Positions 34,004-44,688 of a stretch of DNA of 64,000 bases are shown piece after piece. The position numbers and the translations under genes are program-made. Below the pieces are notes generated by a model that saw only the letters and a list, made by a program, of their open reading frames with translations, was not told the origin of the DNA and did not search any database. The DNA lies in NCBI RefSeq assembly GCF_003719195.1, contig NZ_CP024996.1, forward strand, positions 1,860,001 to 1,924,000, in the 5' to 3' direction. Numbering within the stretch: position 1 is the first letter of the stretch; each line of letters opens with the position of its first letter. This DNA is from Herbaspirillum rubrisubalbicans. Its GTDB lineage: Bacteria; Pseudomonadota; Gammaproteobacteria; Burkholderiales; Burkholderiaceae_D.

Positions 34004-34534
34004 TCATGAATTCGCGTCGGCGCTCGGAGTCTTCGTGCTGGCCTTGGGCGCTTGGATGACATCGACCAGGCGGGTGCCGGCCAGGCGGTCATGCAGGAAC
34101 TGGCCGCGCGGGTCCAAGCGCGAGGTCAATGCCCAGAGCACGATGTTGGCGGCCGGAATCAGTATCAGCAGCCAAGGGTGACCCCGCAGTACCGACGCCA
34201 GCGCCAGGCCCGGCAAGATCCATAGCCAGGCCAGCAGGAAGCGCAGCGCGGCACGTCCCCGGCCCAGCGGCTGGCCGGCGCGGTCTACCACCTTGAAGCG
34301 CCAGGTCTTCATGGCCAGGGTCTGGCCGCCGTGGGTCCAGAACCAGATGAAATACACCCCCAGCACCAGGAACAGCCAGAACTCCAGCGCATGGCGCAGG
34401 TAGAGCGCGTTGCGCTGCTGCAGCAGCGTGGAAAACAGCCAGCCCGACATGAACAGCACGCCGAAGAGCAGCATCGATTCGTACAACATGCTGCTGAGGC
34501 GGCGGCGTAGCGAGGGCGTGGTGAGTTCGGACAT
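34004..34534 (-). CDS. RDD family membrane protein
   Basis: A 176-residue protein with the RDD domain. It opens LRRRLSSMLYESMLLFGVLF, where RDD family members have an Arg and an acidic residue before TM1; later come LEFWLFLVLGVYFIWFW, TLAMKTWRFKVVDRAGQPLG and DRLAGTRLVD. The C-terminus is Lys/Ser-rich. A transport role has been suggested for some members, but none is assigned here. Start ATG 34534 is preferred over the longer frame. A 232-bp gap with a terminator separates it from DUF3106. Confidence 0.85.
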   Translation of the reverse strand: MSELTTPSLRRRLSSMLYESMLLFGVLFMSGWLFSTLLQQRNALYLRHALEFWLFLVLGVYFIWFWTHGGQTLAMKTWRFKVVDRAGQPLGRGRAALRFLLAWLWILPGLALASVLRGHPWLLILIPAANIVLWALTSRLDPRGQFLHDRLAGTRLVDVIQAPKASTKTPSADANS

Positions 34535-34693
34535 GATGCTTGTTCTGTGCTTGTTCAGTTCTGCTAATGGTTGGATGAAGGGGGGGCAATGGCCGGCAGA
34601 TGGTAAAGCAATCAGGGCGGATTGCCTATGGTGCAACTTGAGCCAGCGCAATATCGGGAGGGGCTCAGTCAGTCACGCCGCCATGCGCGGGCG

Positions 34694-34724
34694 ATAAAGA
34701 AATAGGCCGCCAGAGGAGGCGGCA
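34694..34724 (-). terminator. Intrinsic terminator of the sigma/DUF3619/DUF3106 operon
   Basis: On the minus strand GCCGCC-TCCTCT-GGCGGC is followed by CTATTTCTTTAT. It lies 43 bases after the DUF3106 stop and before the RDD gene. Confidence 0.7.
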
Positions 34725-34766
34725 TAGGATGGTCTTTGCGAAAGAATGGCGGTGCAGCCGGACGTC

Positions 34767-35615
34767 TTACTTGGTGTCGGTGACCACCGCTGCCACGGGC
34801 GTTGCTGTGGCACTGACGGCCACTGCGGTCGGCGCGGGTGCTGACGCGGTGGGGGTCATGGCCGGCACTGGCGTGGCTTGCGAGCCAGGAACCAGTGCCG
34901 GGGCCGGGGCAGCAGCCGGAGTCGGGGCCGGCACGACCGGCAAGGGGCGATCCATGGCTTCGGCCGGCAACTGGATGGTCGGTGCCGCTGCCGAGGGTGA
35001 AGTTGGCAGCTTGGCAACGCGCTTGGGCAGCTTGGCTTCGGCCAGCTTCTTCTTCTGTTCGGCCGAGAGTTGCTGGTACTTGGCCCACTGTTCGTGCTTT
35101 TCTTCCGCATCCAGCTTCTTGGCGCGGGCATAGTTGGTGCGCGCGGTGCTGCGTTCGGCCGGCGTCAGCTTGACCCAGTCGCGCATCCGCTCGTGCAGGC
35201 GGGCCTGCTCCTCTGGCTTCATCCTGGCGTAACGCTTGCCGATCTCCAGCCATTTTTCCTTCTGCAGCTCGCTCATGCGCGGCCATTCGCCGGTCAGCGG
35301 CTCCAGGGCCTGATGCTGAGCAGGCGACAAATTGGCCCAGGCCAGCTTGTTCTCGGACTTGCGGGCCGTGGATTTGGTGGCGTTGGCAGATTTGCCGGGA
35401 TGGGCGGCGACAGGGGCTGCCGGCGTGGTCGCTGCGGCCGCAGCAGTGGTCGAGGCAGCAGTCGGCGTGGCAGTCGTAGGAGCGGGGGCCTCGGACGAGC
35501 TATTCTGCGCCACGGTCCAGGCGCAGCTCAATCCACCGGCCAGCACGGCCAGCGCCAGCGCGATGCGCGAGAGGCGGACGTGAGCCTTGACAGGAGTGCC
35601 GGTGGTGGTGTGCAT
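34767..35615 (-). CDS. DUF3106 exported protein
   Basis: A 282-residue protein with a signal peptide (RIALALAVLAGGLSCAWTVA). A long Ala/Thr/Pro-rich linker is followed by the DUF3106 core (about residues 80-185): LAWANLSPAQHQALEPLTGE, then repeats of W-x-K/E-L-x-x-E such as KEKWLEIGKRYARMKPEEQA, RDWVKLTPAERSTARTNYAR and QWAKYQQLSAEQKKKLAEAK. The tail is Pro/Ala-rich. The repeated helix pattern resembles periplasmic stress sensors such as CpxP/Spy-type proteins. It is the third gene of the ECF operon, so a periplasmic sensing role is plausible, not shown. Confidence 0.85.
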   Translation of the reverse strand: MHTTTGTPVKAHVRLSRIALALAVLAGGLSCAWTVAQNSSSEAPAPTTATPTAASTTAAAAATTPAAPVAAHPGKSANATKSTARKSENKLAWANLSPAQHQALEPLTGEWPRMSELQKEKWLEIGKRYARMKPEEQARLHERMRDWVKLTPAERSTARTNYARAKKLDAEEKHEQWAKYQQLSAEQKKKLAEAKLPKRVAKLPTSPSAAAPTIQLPAEAMDRPLPVVPAPTPAAAPAPALVPGSQATPVPAMTPTASAPAPTAVAVSATATPVAAVVTDTK

Positions 35616-35619
35616 CGTG

Positions 35620-36027
35620 TTATTGACCCTTTTCAGCCAGGTAAGCGTTGAAACCATGATCCAGGTAAGCCGACAGCGGCAGCTCGTCCGATAGTACGGC
35701 CGCGTCGATGTCGGCCAAGTAGCTCACGCGCTTGGCGTTTTCGTGCTGGTAGATGCCGGCGAAGAGGATGATGCCGGCCAGCAGCGGCGCGGCCACGCCC
35801 AGGCGGCTCCACCACGACGGTTTTTCCGGCGACATCATGGTGCCGCCCAAGGCGCCGGCCAGCACCGGCTGCTTGACCTGCACGTGCAGCGGCGCCTGTT
35901 TCTTGCGCGCCAAGGCGACCCGGCGAGCGGCCGCCAGGCTTTGCAGGGTGTCGTCGGACAGGGTGTCCAGATTGGCGTCAAGCGCCAGCTTCACCTTGTA
36001 GGCGAATTGCATTTCCTTGTTGTTCAT
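35620..36027 (-). CDS. DUF3619 membrane protein, putative anti-sigma-like partner
   Basis: A 135-residue protein. The N-terminal 45 residues are helical and polar (FAYKVKLALDANLDTLSD, then LAAARRVALARKKQ), a single TM helix follows (LGVAAPLLAGIILFAGIYQ), and the last 40 residues lie outside (ADIDAAVLSDELPLSAYLD). The ATG overlaps the sigma gene stop (ATGA). A cytosolic helical domain plus one TM coupled to an ECF sigma fits an anti-sigma factor, but there is no ZAS Zn motif, so this is inferred. Confidence 0.85.
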   Translation of the reverse strand: MNNKEMQFAYKVKLALDANLDTLSDDTLQSLAAARRVALARKKQAPLHVQVKQPVLAGALGGTMMSPEKPSWWSRLGVAAPLLAGIILFAGIYQHENAKRVSYLADIDAAVLSDELPLSAYLDHGFNAYLAEKGQ

Positions 36028-36602
36028 AATGAGATTCCTTTGGCTCTAAGGGCTTGAGCCAGCGCGTGTGTTGCGCGGGAGCAATGGGTTTTGACGCTAC
36101 CTTCGGAGCAACCCATGGCGGCGGCTGTTTCCGCCACGTCCATGTCCTGCCAATAACGCATCAAGAATGCTTCCCGTTGACGCGTGGGGAGTTTTTGTAT
36201 TTCGGCGTCGATCAGGTTCAAGGTCTGCTGGCGCTCGACCTTGTCGGCGCTGGACTCGGCCGCTTCCGAGCCGTCTTCTGACTCCAGGCTTTCGAGCAGG
36301 TCGAAATCCTCGCTGCCTTCGCCGTCGCCGCCATTGCCCCCAAAGCTGGAGAACAGGCTCACCCAGGTATTGCGCACCTTTTCGCGGCGGAAGAAATCGT
36401 GGATGGTGTTTTGCAGGATGCGCTGGAACAGCATCGGCAATTCATCCACCGGTTTGTCGCCGTATTTCTCGGCCAGCTTGATCATCGCATCCTGAACGAT
36501 GTCCAACGCGGCTTCATCCTTGCGCACGGCATACACCGCCTGTTTGAAGGCGCGGCGTTCGACACTTTCAAGAAAATCGGAGAGTTCTTTGTCAGTTGCC
36601 AT
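36024..36602 (-). CDS. ECF-type RNA polymerase sigma factor
   Basis: A 192-residue sigma factor. The sigma2 region (residues about 12-80; FKQAVYAVRKDEAALDIVQD and FQRILQNTIHDFFRREKVRN) is joined to sigma4 (about 130-185; LPTRQREAFLMRYWQDMDVA and MGCSEGSVKTHCSRATHALA) by an unusually acidic linker (GGDGEGSEDFDLLESLESED). Regions 2.4 and 4.2 are clear. It heads an operon with DUF3619 and DUF3106. Divergent from the ilv operon across 547 bp. Confidence 0.92.
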   Translation of the reverse strand: MATDKELSDFLESVERRAFKQAVYAVRKDEAALDIVQDAMIKLAEKYGDKPVDELPMLFQRILQNTIHDFFRREKVRNTWVSLFSSFGGNGGDGEGSEDFDLLESLESEDGSEAAESSADKVERQQTLNLIDAEIQKLPTRQREAFLMRYWQDMDVAETAAAMGCSEGSVKTHCSRATHALAQALRAKGISL

Positions 36603-37149
36603 GCAATACGGTGTGCCGGATGGGTATGGGCGATCAAATCAGGTAAAAACCTGCATGTTGGTCAGCCGAGATGCGAAAAATGCAAGAAATCGTCAAAAAG
36701 CAGACCGAATGCTAGCAAAATTGGCTCTATTTGTCCTGAAGTTTATCCCGCTGCAGCACCAGAAACGCGAGTGTTGGCAACGATTTCACCGGAATTCGCT
36801 TGACCAAAATGATGCAACGCATTACTGTCCTGTTTCCCGCCTCCCACATCTGGGGCGTTTTTGTTCCTTGCCGGTGCTTCACATAAGGTCGTACCGGTTC
36901 GAGGAAACGCTTTATAGGTTTAAAGCTTGTTTGTTCTAACCCGCGCCACAAGCGCGAGGAATCAGTAGCAGTCGATCTTGGTCCAAGGCTGAACGAGTCG
37001 CGTTGAGCGGCGTTTCGAACTCCACTACGGTTGGGGCGCAGAAACGGCGTGACCGCACAATAAAGGGATGCTGCCGGCAGGACGATGAATGCGATTCCGT
37101 CAGGAGAGAACATCCGATCAATTTCCAATGGACCTTGAAAGGAAGCAGC
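36603..37149 (+). promoter_or_regulatory. Long leader of the ilv operon, candidate regulatory RNA
   Basis: No gene is present in 547 bp. A weak promoter, TTGACC at 36800 and TACTGT at 36823 (17-bp spacing), would give a leader of about 314 bases; a TTTATAGG at 36911 is an alternative -10. Small stems include CGCGC/GCGCG near 36942, CGTTTC/GAAACG near 37013-37047, and the self-complementary CTGCCGGCAG near 37072. A class of regulatory RNA upstream of acetolactate synthase genes in Betaproteobacteria has been reported (ilvH motif), and this leader is in the right place; I cannot confirm a match. Confidence 0.4.
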
Positions 37150-38868
<1,719 letters not shown>

Positions 38869-38869
38869 C

Positions 38870-39361
38870 ATGCGCCATATCATTTCTGTGCTGCTGGAAA
38901 ACGAAGCCGGCGCATTGTCCCGTGTCGTGGGCCTGTTCTCCGCACGCGGCTACAACATCGAAACGCTCACCGTTGCACCCACCGAAGACTCGACCCTGTC
39001 ACGCATGACCATCGTGACCTCGGGTTCGGACGATGTGATCGAACAGATCACCAAACACCTGAACCGCCTGATCGAGGTGGTCAAGGTCGTCGATCTGACC
39101 GAAGGCGCGCACATCGAGCGCGAACTGATGCTGATCAAGGTGCGCGCCGTGGGCAAGGAACGTGAAGAGATGAAGCGTACTGCGGATATCTTCCGTGGCC
39201 GTATCATCGACGTCACCGAAAAGACCTATACGATCGAGCTGACCGGCGCCAAGAGCAAGCTGGACGCCTTCATCGACGCTCTGGATCGCACCGCGATCCT
39301 GGAAACGGTCCGTACCGGCGGCTCCGGCATCGGCCGTGGCGAACGGATCCTGAAGATCTGA
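38870..39361 (+). CDS. ilvH: Acetolactate synthase, small regulatory subunit
   Basis: A 163-residue subunit. The N-terminal ACT domain (MRHIISVLLENEAGALSRVV, then GYNIETLTVAPTED) binds valine for feedback inhibition and activates the large subunit. The C-terminal ALS_ss domain has RELMLIKVRAVGKEREEMKR and FRGRIIDVTEKTYTIELTG. It is the regulatory partner of the preceding ilvI. Confidence 0.95.
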   Translation: MRHIISVLLENEAGALSRVVGLFSARGYNIETLTVAPTEDSTLSRMTIVTSGSDDVIEQITKHLNRLIEVVKVVDLTEGAHIERELMLIKVRAVGKEREEMKRTADIFRGRIIDVTEKTYTIELTGAKSKLDAFIDALDRTAILETVRTGGSGIGRGERILKI

Positions 39362-39429
39362 TCGACCGCGCCAGCAGTACGCATCACACACACATACATA
39401 CATTCAAATTCGAGCTACTCGGAACATAG

Positions 39430-40455
<1,026 letters not shown>

Positions 40456-40471
40456 TCGATCTCTTGATGAG

Positions 40472-40505
40472 AAAAACGCCACGGTTCGCTGTGGCGTTTT
40501 TTTTT
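40472..40505 (+). terminator. Intrinsic terminator after ilvC
   Basis: AACGCCAC and GTGGCGTT around a GGTTCGCT loop, followed by nine T residues. Confidence 0.92.
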
Positions 40506-40673
40506 GCCGCTACGCGCAGGCGCGCAACGGCTTGTCATGGTGTTACCGCTTGTTGCACTTGGCCAAGAACCAAACGCGCAGGCTCGCCGTCGAAGTGCAG
40601 GCTAGATGATCTGGATATGAAGCTATGAAGCGATCATCAGCTCGTCATTGACCAAGAATAAAGAGGATTCCGT

Positions 40674-41486
40674 ATGACACCTTCCCGCAAACTGATGCTG
40701 GGCGCGCTCCTGGCCACTGCCTGCGTGGCCGCTCAGGCCCAGGCACCAGCGCAGCAGGCCCCACTGCCGGCACCGACCCCGGTGCCCACCACCGGCACGC
40801 TGGTGGTGATCCCGGCCAATGGCGAGATCACCGTCCCCAATGACCAGGCCCACGTCACCCTGCAAGTCGAGGAGCAGGACAAGGACAAGGCTGCTGCCGC
40901 CTCGCGGGTCAACCAGAAGATGAAGCAGGGTATCGAACTGCTCAAGCGCCAGGATCCCCAGGCTGAGTTGAAGAGCTACGGTTACTACACCTATGCGGTC
41001 TACGGCGAACCGCCGCAAGTCTCGGGCAGCCCGGCACGCGTACCGCCCAAGGCGCGACCGGTGGTGGCCTGGCGTGTGGGCCAGTATCTGGAAATGAATA
41101 CCCAGAACCTGGCGGCCTTGCCCAGGACCGTGTCGGCGGTGCAAAGCGTGATGAACCTGACCGGCCTGCAATTCGGCCTGAGCCCGACTGCGGCCAAGAA
41201 GCTCGATGCCGCGCTGGTCAATGCCACCTATCGCAACCTGGAAGAGCGTATCGGCTTCATTGCCAGCGCCATGCATCGTAATGCCACCGATGCCGTGATC
41301 GATACCGTCGATTTCGAGGGTTCGGGCAATTATGTGCCCTCGGCCGTGGCCGCGGCGCCCATGGCCAAGAGTGCCATGATGCGATCGGACATGGTGCAGG
41401 AAAACGCCAGCGTGGCCGAGCCCAGCTTTGAACCGGGTGAATCCACGGTCACCATGCGCCTGGTGGGCAAGGTGCGCTTCCGCTAA
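40674..41486 (+). CDS. SIMPL domain (DUF541) periplasmic protein
   Basis: A 270-residue protein with a signal peptide (LMLGALLATACVAAQAQA) and a Pro-rich linker. The SIMPL domain spans about residues 40-270: TLVVIPANGEITVPNDQAHV, LQVEEQDKDKAAAASRVNQK, then LNLTGLQFGLS-like and RNATDAVIDTVDFEGSGNYV. DUF541 proteins include periplasmic BP26/YggE, which is tied to oxidative stress resistance. Whether it joins the ilv transcript is unclear, since a terminator lies between. Confidence 0.88.
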   Translation: MTPSRKLMLGALLATACVAAQAQAPAQQAPLPAPTPVPTTGTLVVIPANGEITVPNDQAHVTLQVEEQDKDKAAAASRVNQKMKQGIELLKRQDPQAELKSYGYYTYAVYGEPPQVSGSPARVPPKARPVVAWRVGQYLEMNTQNLAALPRTVSAVQSVMNLTGLQFGLSPTAAKKLDAALVNATYRNLEERIGFIASAMHRNATDAVIDTVDFEGSGNYVPSAVAAAPMAKSAMMRSDMVQENASVAEPSFEPGESTVTMRLVGKVRFR

Positions 41487-41542
41487 GCCCGCGCAGCACC
41501 ATCCGCATCAAGAATCGTCAACCTGCAAGGCTTGACGGGAGA

Positions 41543-41567
41543 GGGAGGCTATAATCGGCCTCCTTTT
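41543..41567 (+). terminator. Short hairpin with T-tract after the SIMPL gene
   Basis: GGGAGGC and GCCTCC flank TATAATCG and are followed by TTTTCC. The embedded TATAAT could equally be a -10 element for the next gene; the -35 spacing is poor. Confidence 0.4.
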
Positions 41568-41620
41568 CCATTTCAGTCTTCGTTTCAGTTTCCGTTTCTG
41601 TTTAAGAAGATCATCACATC

Positions 41621-42151
41621 ATGCGGATCCTCGCCAAGCTTATCCCGCTGTTAGCGGCCGGTCTCTTTGCCAGCACGGCCCATGCCGACATCTGCGCCGA
41701 CCTGCGCGCCATCCACCAGCAGTCGCAATCGCACTTCGACGGCTGGAAGAAGGATGGCCCGGATTCGGTCATGAAGGGCGACAGACAGGGCCCCATCTAT
41801 CTCTCCAACTTCATGCTCGATGGCGCCCAGAGCTGTGCCATCACCAGCAACTCCTCGGTCTATACCTGCATCTGGCGCTATGCCACGCCAGCCGACATGG
41901 GCCGCGCCTACCAGCGCATGGTCAATGATGTGAAGGCTTGTGCACCGCTGGGCAAGGAGCCGCCCGGCATCATCGCCGACGAACCCCAGGAGCGCCGCCA
42001 GGGCGACCTGCGCCAGGTCACCGAAGTGACCGGTCTGGACTACGCCGATGCCGAAGTGACGATTCTGATCGGGCAGATGCAATTGACCGGCCCCAATGGC
42101 CTGGCGCGCAACGAACTCAAGCTCAGTTTCTCGCGTCCACAGCCGCGCTGA
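41621..42151 (+). CDS. Exported protein of unknown function
   Basis: A 176-residue protein with a signal peptide (LIPLLAAGLFASTAHA, cleavage about residue 22) and four Cys in the mature part (DICADL, AQSCAITS, YTCIWRY, KACAPLG), likely forming disulfides in the periplasm. I do not recognise the family. The central part reads QGPIYLSNFMLDGAQSCAIT and SVYTCIWRYATPADMGRAYQ. It precedes psd by 188 bp on the same strand, but I see no functional link. Confidence 0.75.
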   Translation: MRILAKLIPLLAAGLFASTAHADICADLRAIHQQSQSHFDGWKKDGPDSVMKGDRQGPIYLSNFMLDGAQSCAITSNSSVYTCIWRYATPADMGRAYQRMVNDVKACAPLGKEPPGIIADEPQERRQGDLRQVTEVTGLDYADAEVTILIGQMQLTGPNGLARNELKLSFSRPQPR

Positions 42152-42339
42152 TCTGTTACCTGTCTACTGGTGCCGGTAGCCACTGGCCCAGCGCTGAAAT
42201 CTTGTCCCCGTCGCCTTGCGATGCAGCGCCACCGGCCTGGTGGCGCCGCATTTCATTGCATTTAACGGGCGCTGGACTAGAATAGGCACGCTTTTACTTT
42301 TGAACTTTCCGCGAGCATTGCGCGATCCCTGGAGCAACA

Positions 42340-42984
42340 TTGAACAATAACCACTATCCCCACCCCATCATCGCCCGCGAAGGCTGGCCCTTCCTGACCA
42401 TCGCCGTGGTCGTGGCAGCGCTGGCAACCTATTTCTGCGGTGCCTGGTCCTTCCCGCTGTGGATCATCGCGCTGTTCGTGCTGCAATTCTTCCGCGACCC
42501 GCCGCGCGTGATTCCGCAAGCCGCCAATGCCGTGCTGTCGCCGGCCGATGGTCGCATCGTGGTGGTGGCCCGTGCCCATGATCCCTATACCGACCGTGAA
42601 GCCCTGAAGATCAGCGTCTTCATGAACGTCTTCAACGTCCACTCCAACCGCGCTCCGGTGGATGGCAAGATCGAGAAGGTGCAGTACTTCCCCGGCAAGT
42701 TCGTCAATGCCGACCTCGACAAGGCCTCGCTGGAAAACGAGCGCAATGCCCTGGCCATCACCACCACCAGCGGTCACAGCGTGACCTGCGTGCAGGTGGC
42801 AGGCCTCATCGCCCGCCGCATCCTGTGCTATGTGAAAGCCGGCGATACCCTGGCTCGCGGCCAGCGCTACGGTTTCATCCGCTTCGGTTCGCGGGTGGAC
42901 GTCTACCTGCCGCTGACGGCCACCCCCAAGGTCAGCGTGGGTGAAAAGGTCAGTGCCACCGAAACCATCCTGGCCGAACTCTGA
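42340..42984 (+). CDS. psd: Phosphatidylserine decarboxylase proenzyme
   Basis: A 214-residue short-form enzyme that decarboxylates phosphatidylserine to phosphatidylethanolamine at the inner membrane. [11 protein letters not shown] near the C-terminus is the self-cleavage site; the Ser becomes the pyruvoyl prosthetic group. [20 protein letters not shown] and [10 protein letters not shown] are typical. The N-terminal 45 residues hold a TM helix. Start is TTG 42340 behind GGAG. The next gene is pssA, which makes its substrate. Confidence 0.93.
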   Translation: MNNNHYPHPIIAREGWPFLTIAVVVAALATYFCGAWSFPLWIIALFVLQFFRDPPRVIPQAANAVLSPADGRIVVVARAHDPYTDREALKISVFMNVFNVHSNRAPVDGKIEKVQYFPGKFVNADLDKASLENERNALAITTTSGHSVTCVQVAGLIARRILCYVKAGDTLARGQRYGFIRFGSRVDVYLPLTATPKVSVGEKVSATETILAEL

Positions 42985-43077
42985 TCCCACCCTGAAGGCT
43001 TCATCGGTGATGTTCCGGCGTTACCGCTCTAGCCCGCAGCAGACCATCATTTCCGTCCTCCTCACTCATAGACATCG

Positions 43078-43938
43078 ATGCCCACATTCCGACGACGCAA
43101 GGCCAAGCCCGGCATTCCCTTCCCGAAATCCCTGCGCAAGCCCAAGGCGGCGCAACTGGACGACGCCGGGCAGGTAGTGACGCGGCGGCGCTCGCGCGGC
43201 ATCTACCTGTTGCCCAACGCCTTCACGACGGCGGCGCTCTTCTGCGGCTTCTACGCCATCGTCATGGCCATGAACCTCAAGTTCGACTACGCCTCCATCG
43301 CCATCTTCGTGGCCATGGTGCTGGACAGCCTGGATGGCCGCGTGGCCCGCATGACTAACACCCAAAGCGAATTCGGTGCCCAGTACGACAGCCTGTCCGA
43401 CATGGTCTCCTTTGGCGCCGCGCCGGCCTTGGTGGTCTATGAGTGGTCGCTGCGCGGCATGGGCAAGCTGGGCTGGCTGGCGGCCTTCGTCTATTGTGCT
43501 GGTGGCGCACTGCGCCTGGCCCGCTTCAACACCAACATCGCCGTGATCGACAAGCGCTACTTCCAGGGCTTGCCCAGCCCGGCCGCGGCCGCCCTGGTGG
43601 CCGGCTTCGTCTGGCTGATGGACGACCTGCGCTTTGCCGGCACCGACCTGAGCTGGTACGGCTGGGTGATCACCCTGTACGCCGGCATCACCATGGTGAC
43701 CAACGTGCCGTTCTACAGCTTCAAGGATGTCAATTTCCGCAAGCCGGTGCCCTTCATTGCGGCACTGCTGGTGGTGGTGGCGCTGGTGCTGATCTCCAGC
43801 GATCCGTCCAAGGTCTTGTTCGGGCTGTTCGTGCTGTATGGCCTGTCCGGCTATGCCGTCTACATCTGGCGTCGCATCAAGGGCAAGCCGGTCAGCATCG
43901 TGCAGACCGAGGATGAACATGGCGATGCGCCACATTGA
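43078..43938 (+). CDS. pssA: CDP-diacylglycerol--serine O-phosphatidyltransferase
   Basis: A 286-residue integral membrane enzyme that makes phosphatidylserine. The CDP-alcohol phosphotransferase motif is DSLDGRVARMTNTQSEFGAQ followed by YDSLSD, with the metal-binding Asp residues. Six or so TM helices follow, e.g. AFVYCAGGALRLARFN and VPFIAALLVVVALVLISS. The positively charged N-terminus (RRRKAKPGIP) is cytosolic. It is 93 bp after psd; together they supply phosphatidylethanolamine. Confidence 0.95.
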   Translation: MPTFRRRKAKPGIPFPKSLRKPKAAQLDDAGQVVTRRRSRGIYLLPNAFTTAALFCGFYAIVMAMNLKFDYASIAIFVAMVLDSLDGRVARMTNTQSEFGAQYDSLSDMVSFGAAPALVVYEWSLRGMGKLGWLAAFVYCAGGALRLARFNTNIAVIDKRYFQGLPSPAAAALVAGFVWLMDDLRFAGTDLSWYGWVITLYAGITMVTNVPFYSFKDVNFRKPVPFIAALLVVVALVLISSDPSKVLFGLFVLYGLSGYAVYIWRRIKGKPVSIVQTEDEHGDAPH

Positions 43939-43976
43939 GCGGATCTTCTCGCAGTGCAAGAAATGGATGTCAAGAT

Positions 43977-44004
43977 ACACCCGGCTCAGGCCGGGTGTTT
44001 TTAT
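43977..44004 (+). terminator. Intrinsic terminator after pssA
   Basis: ACACCCGGC (43977-43985), loop TCAG, GCCGGGTGT then TTTTATT. Confidence 0.9.
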
Positions 44005-44132
44005 TCAGATATCGAAAAGTGTAACTGAAGGAAACAGTGGGGCGTGTTGCAATGTTCTGCCTTGCCGATGGCCCTAGAGTTGCCTAGAATCGGTAGGTAG
44101 CAGCTTTTTCCTGCATATCCCGCATTGGCGGC

Positions 44133-44621
44133 ATGAACATGGCCATCGATACTTCATTGACATCCATCGGTAGTTCGGACCCCTACGGCCTGCCTGCCGG
44201 CATCGTCCCGAGCAACCCGGTCAAGCCGACCGACAATCCTGAGGCCCTGGCCCAGGCGGTCGCGCTGTCCACCGACGCTTCGGTGATCGTCACTCTGGGT
44301 GGCGGCGCGGCCAGCAATGCCGGGCTGACCTACAATGCCGCCGGCCTGTTCAATAGCTTTGTCAATGCCGGCACGCCCGTGACCACCCCTGACAGCACCC
44401 AGACCGAGGCGACGCAATCCTATTACCAGGGTGTGCTGGGCAGTATTTCCTCGTCTTCTCCCAACTCCGGTATCTATGACGGCTCCGGCATCTTCAGCGG
44501 CCAATCGTTGAGCTCGCCACTGTCCTTGATGCTCAAGTCCAATCCCGACCTGACCGGTTCCATCGTCCAGGACATCGTCAACCAGAACGTGGTGGGTGGC
44601 CTGATCTCGACCATGGCCTGA
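44133..44621 (+). CDS. Ser/Thr/Gly-rich protein of unknown function
   Basis: A 162-residue protein I do not recognise. It is rich in Ser, Thr, Gly, Asn and Val (PSNPVKPTDNPEALAQAV, then TQSYYQGVLGSISSSSPNSG) with few charged residues and no Cys. No signal peptide, TM helix or ribosome site stands out. Codon use fits the genome, so it is probably real, and the composition suggests a secreted or surface protein lacking an N-terminal signal. Convergent with the diguanylate cyclase gene. Confidence 0.6.
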   Translation: MNMAIDTSLTSIGSSDPYGLPAGIVPSNPVKPTDNPEALAQAVALSTDASVIVTLGGGAASNAGLTYNAAGLFNSFVNAGTPVTTPDSTQTEATQSYYQGVLGSISSSSPNSGIYDGSGIFSGQSLSSPLSLMLKSNPDLTGSIVQDIVNQNVVGGLISTMA

Positions 44622-44688
44622 ACAGGCTTGTTTCCCCCTTTTTCTGAAGCACAACACGGGACCATCAGTGCTCCGTTTGTTTGTGTGC

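Noticed and set aside
36809..36886. 25-codon frame in the ilv leader considered as an attenuation peptide
   Set aside because: It has a few Ile, Val and Leu codons but no consecutive run, no ribosome site and overlaps the best promoter candidate.
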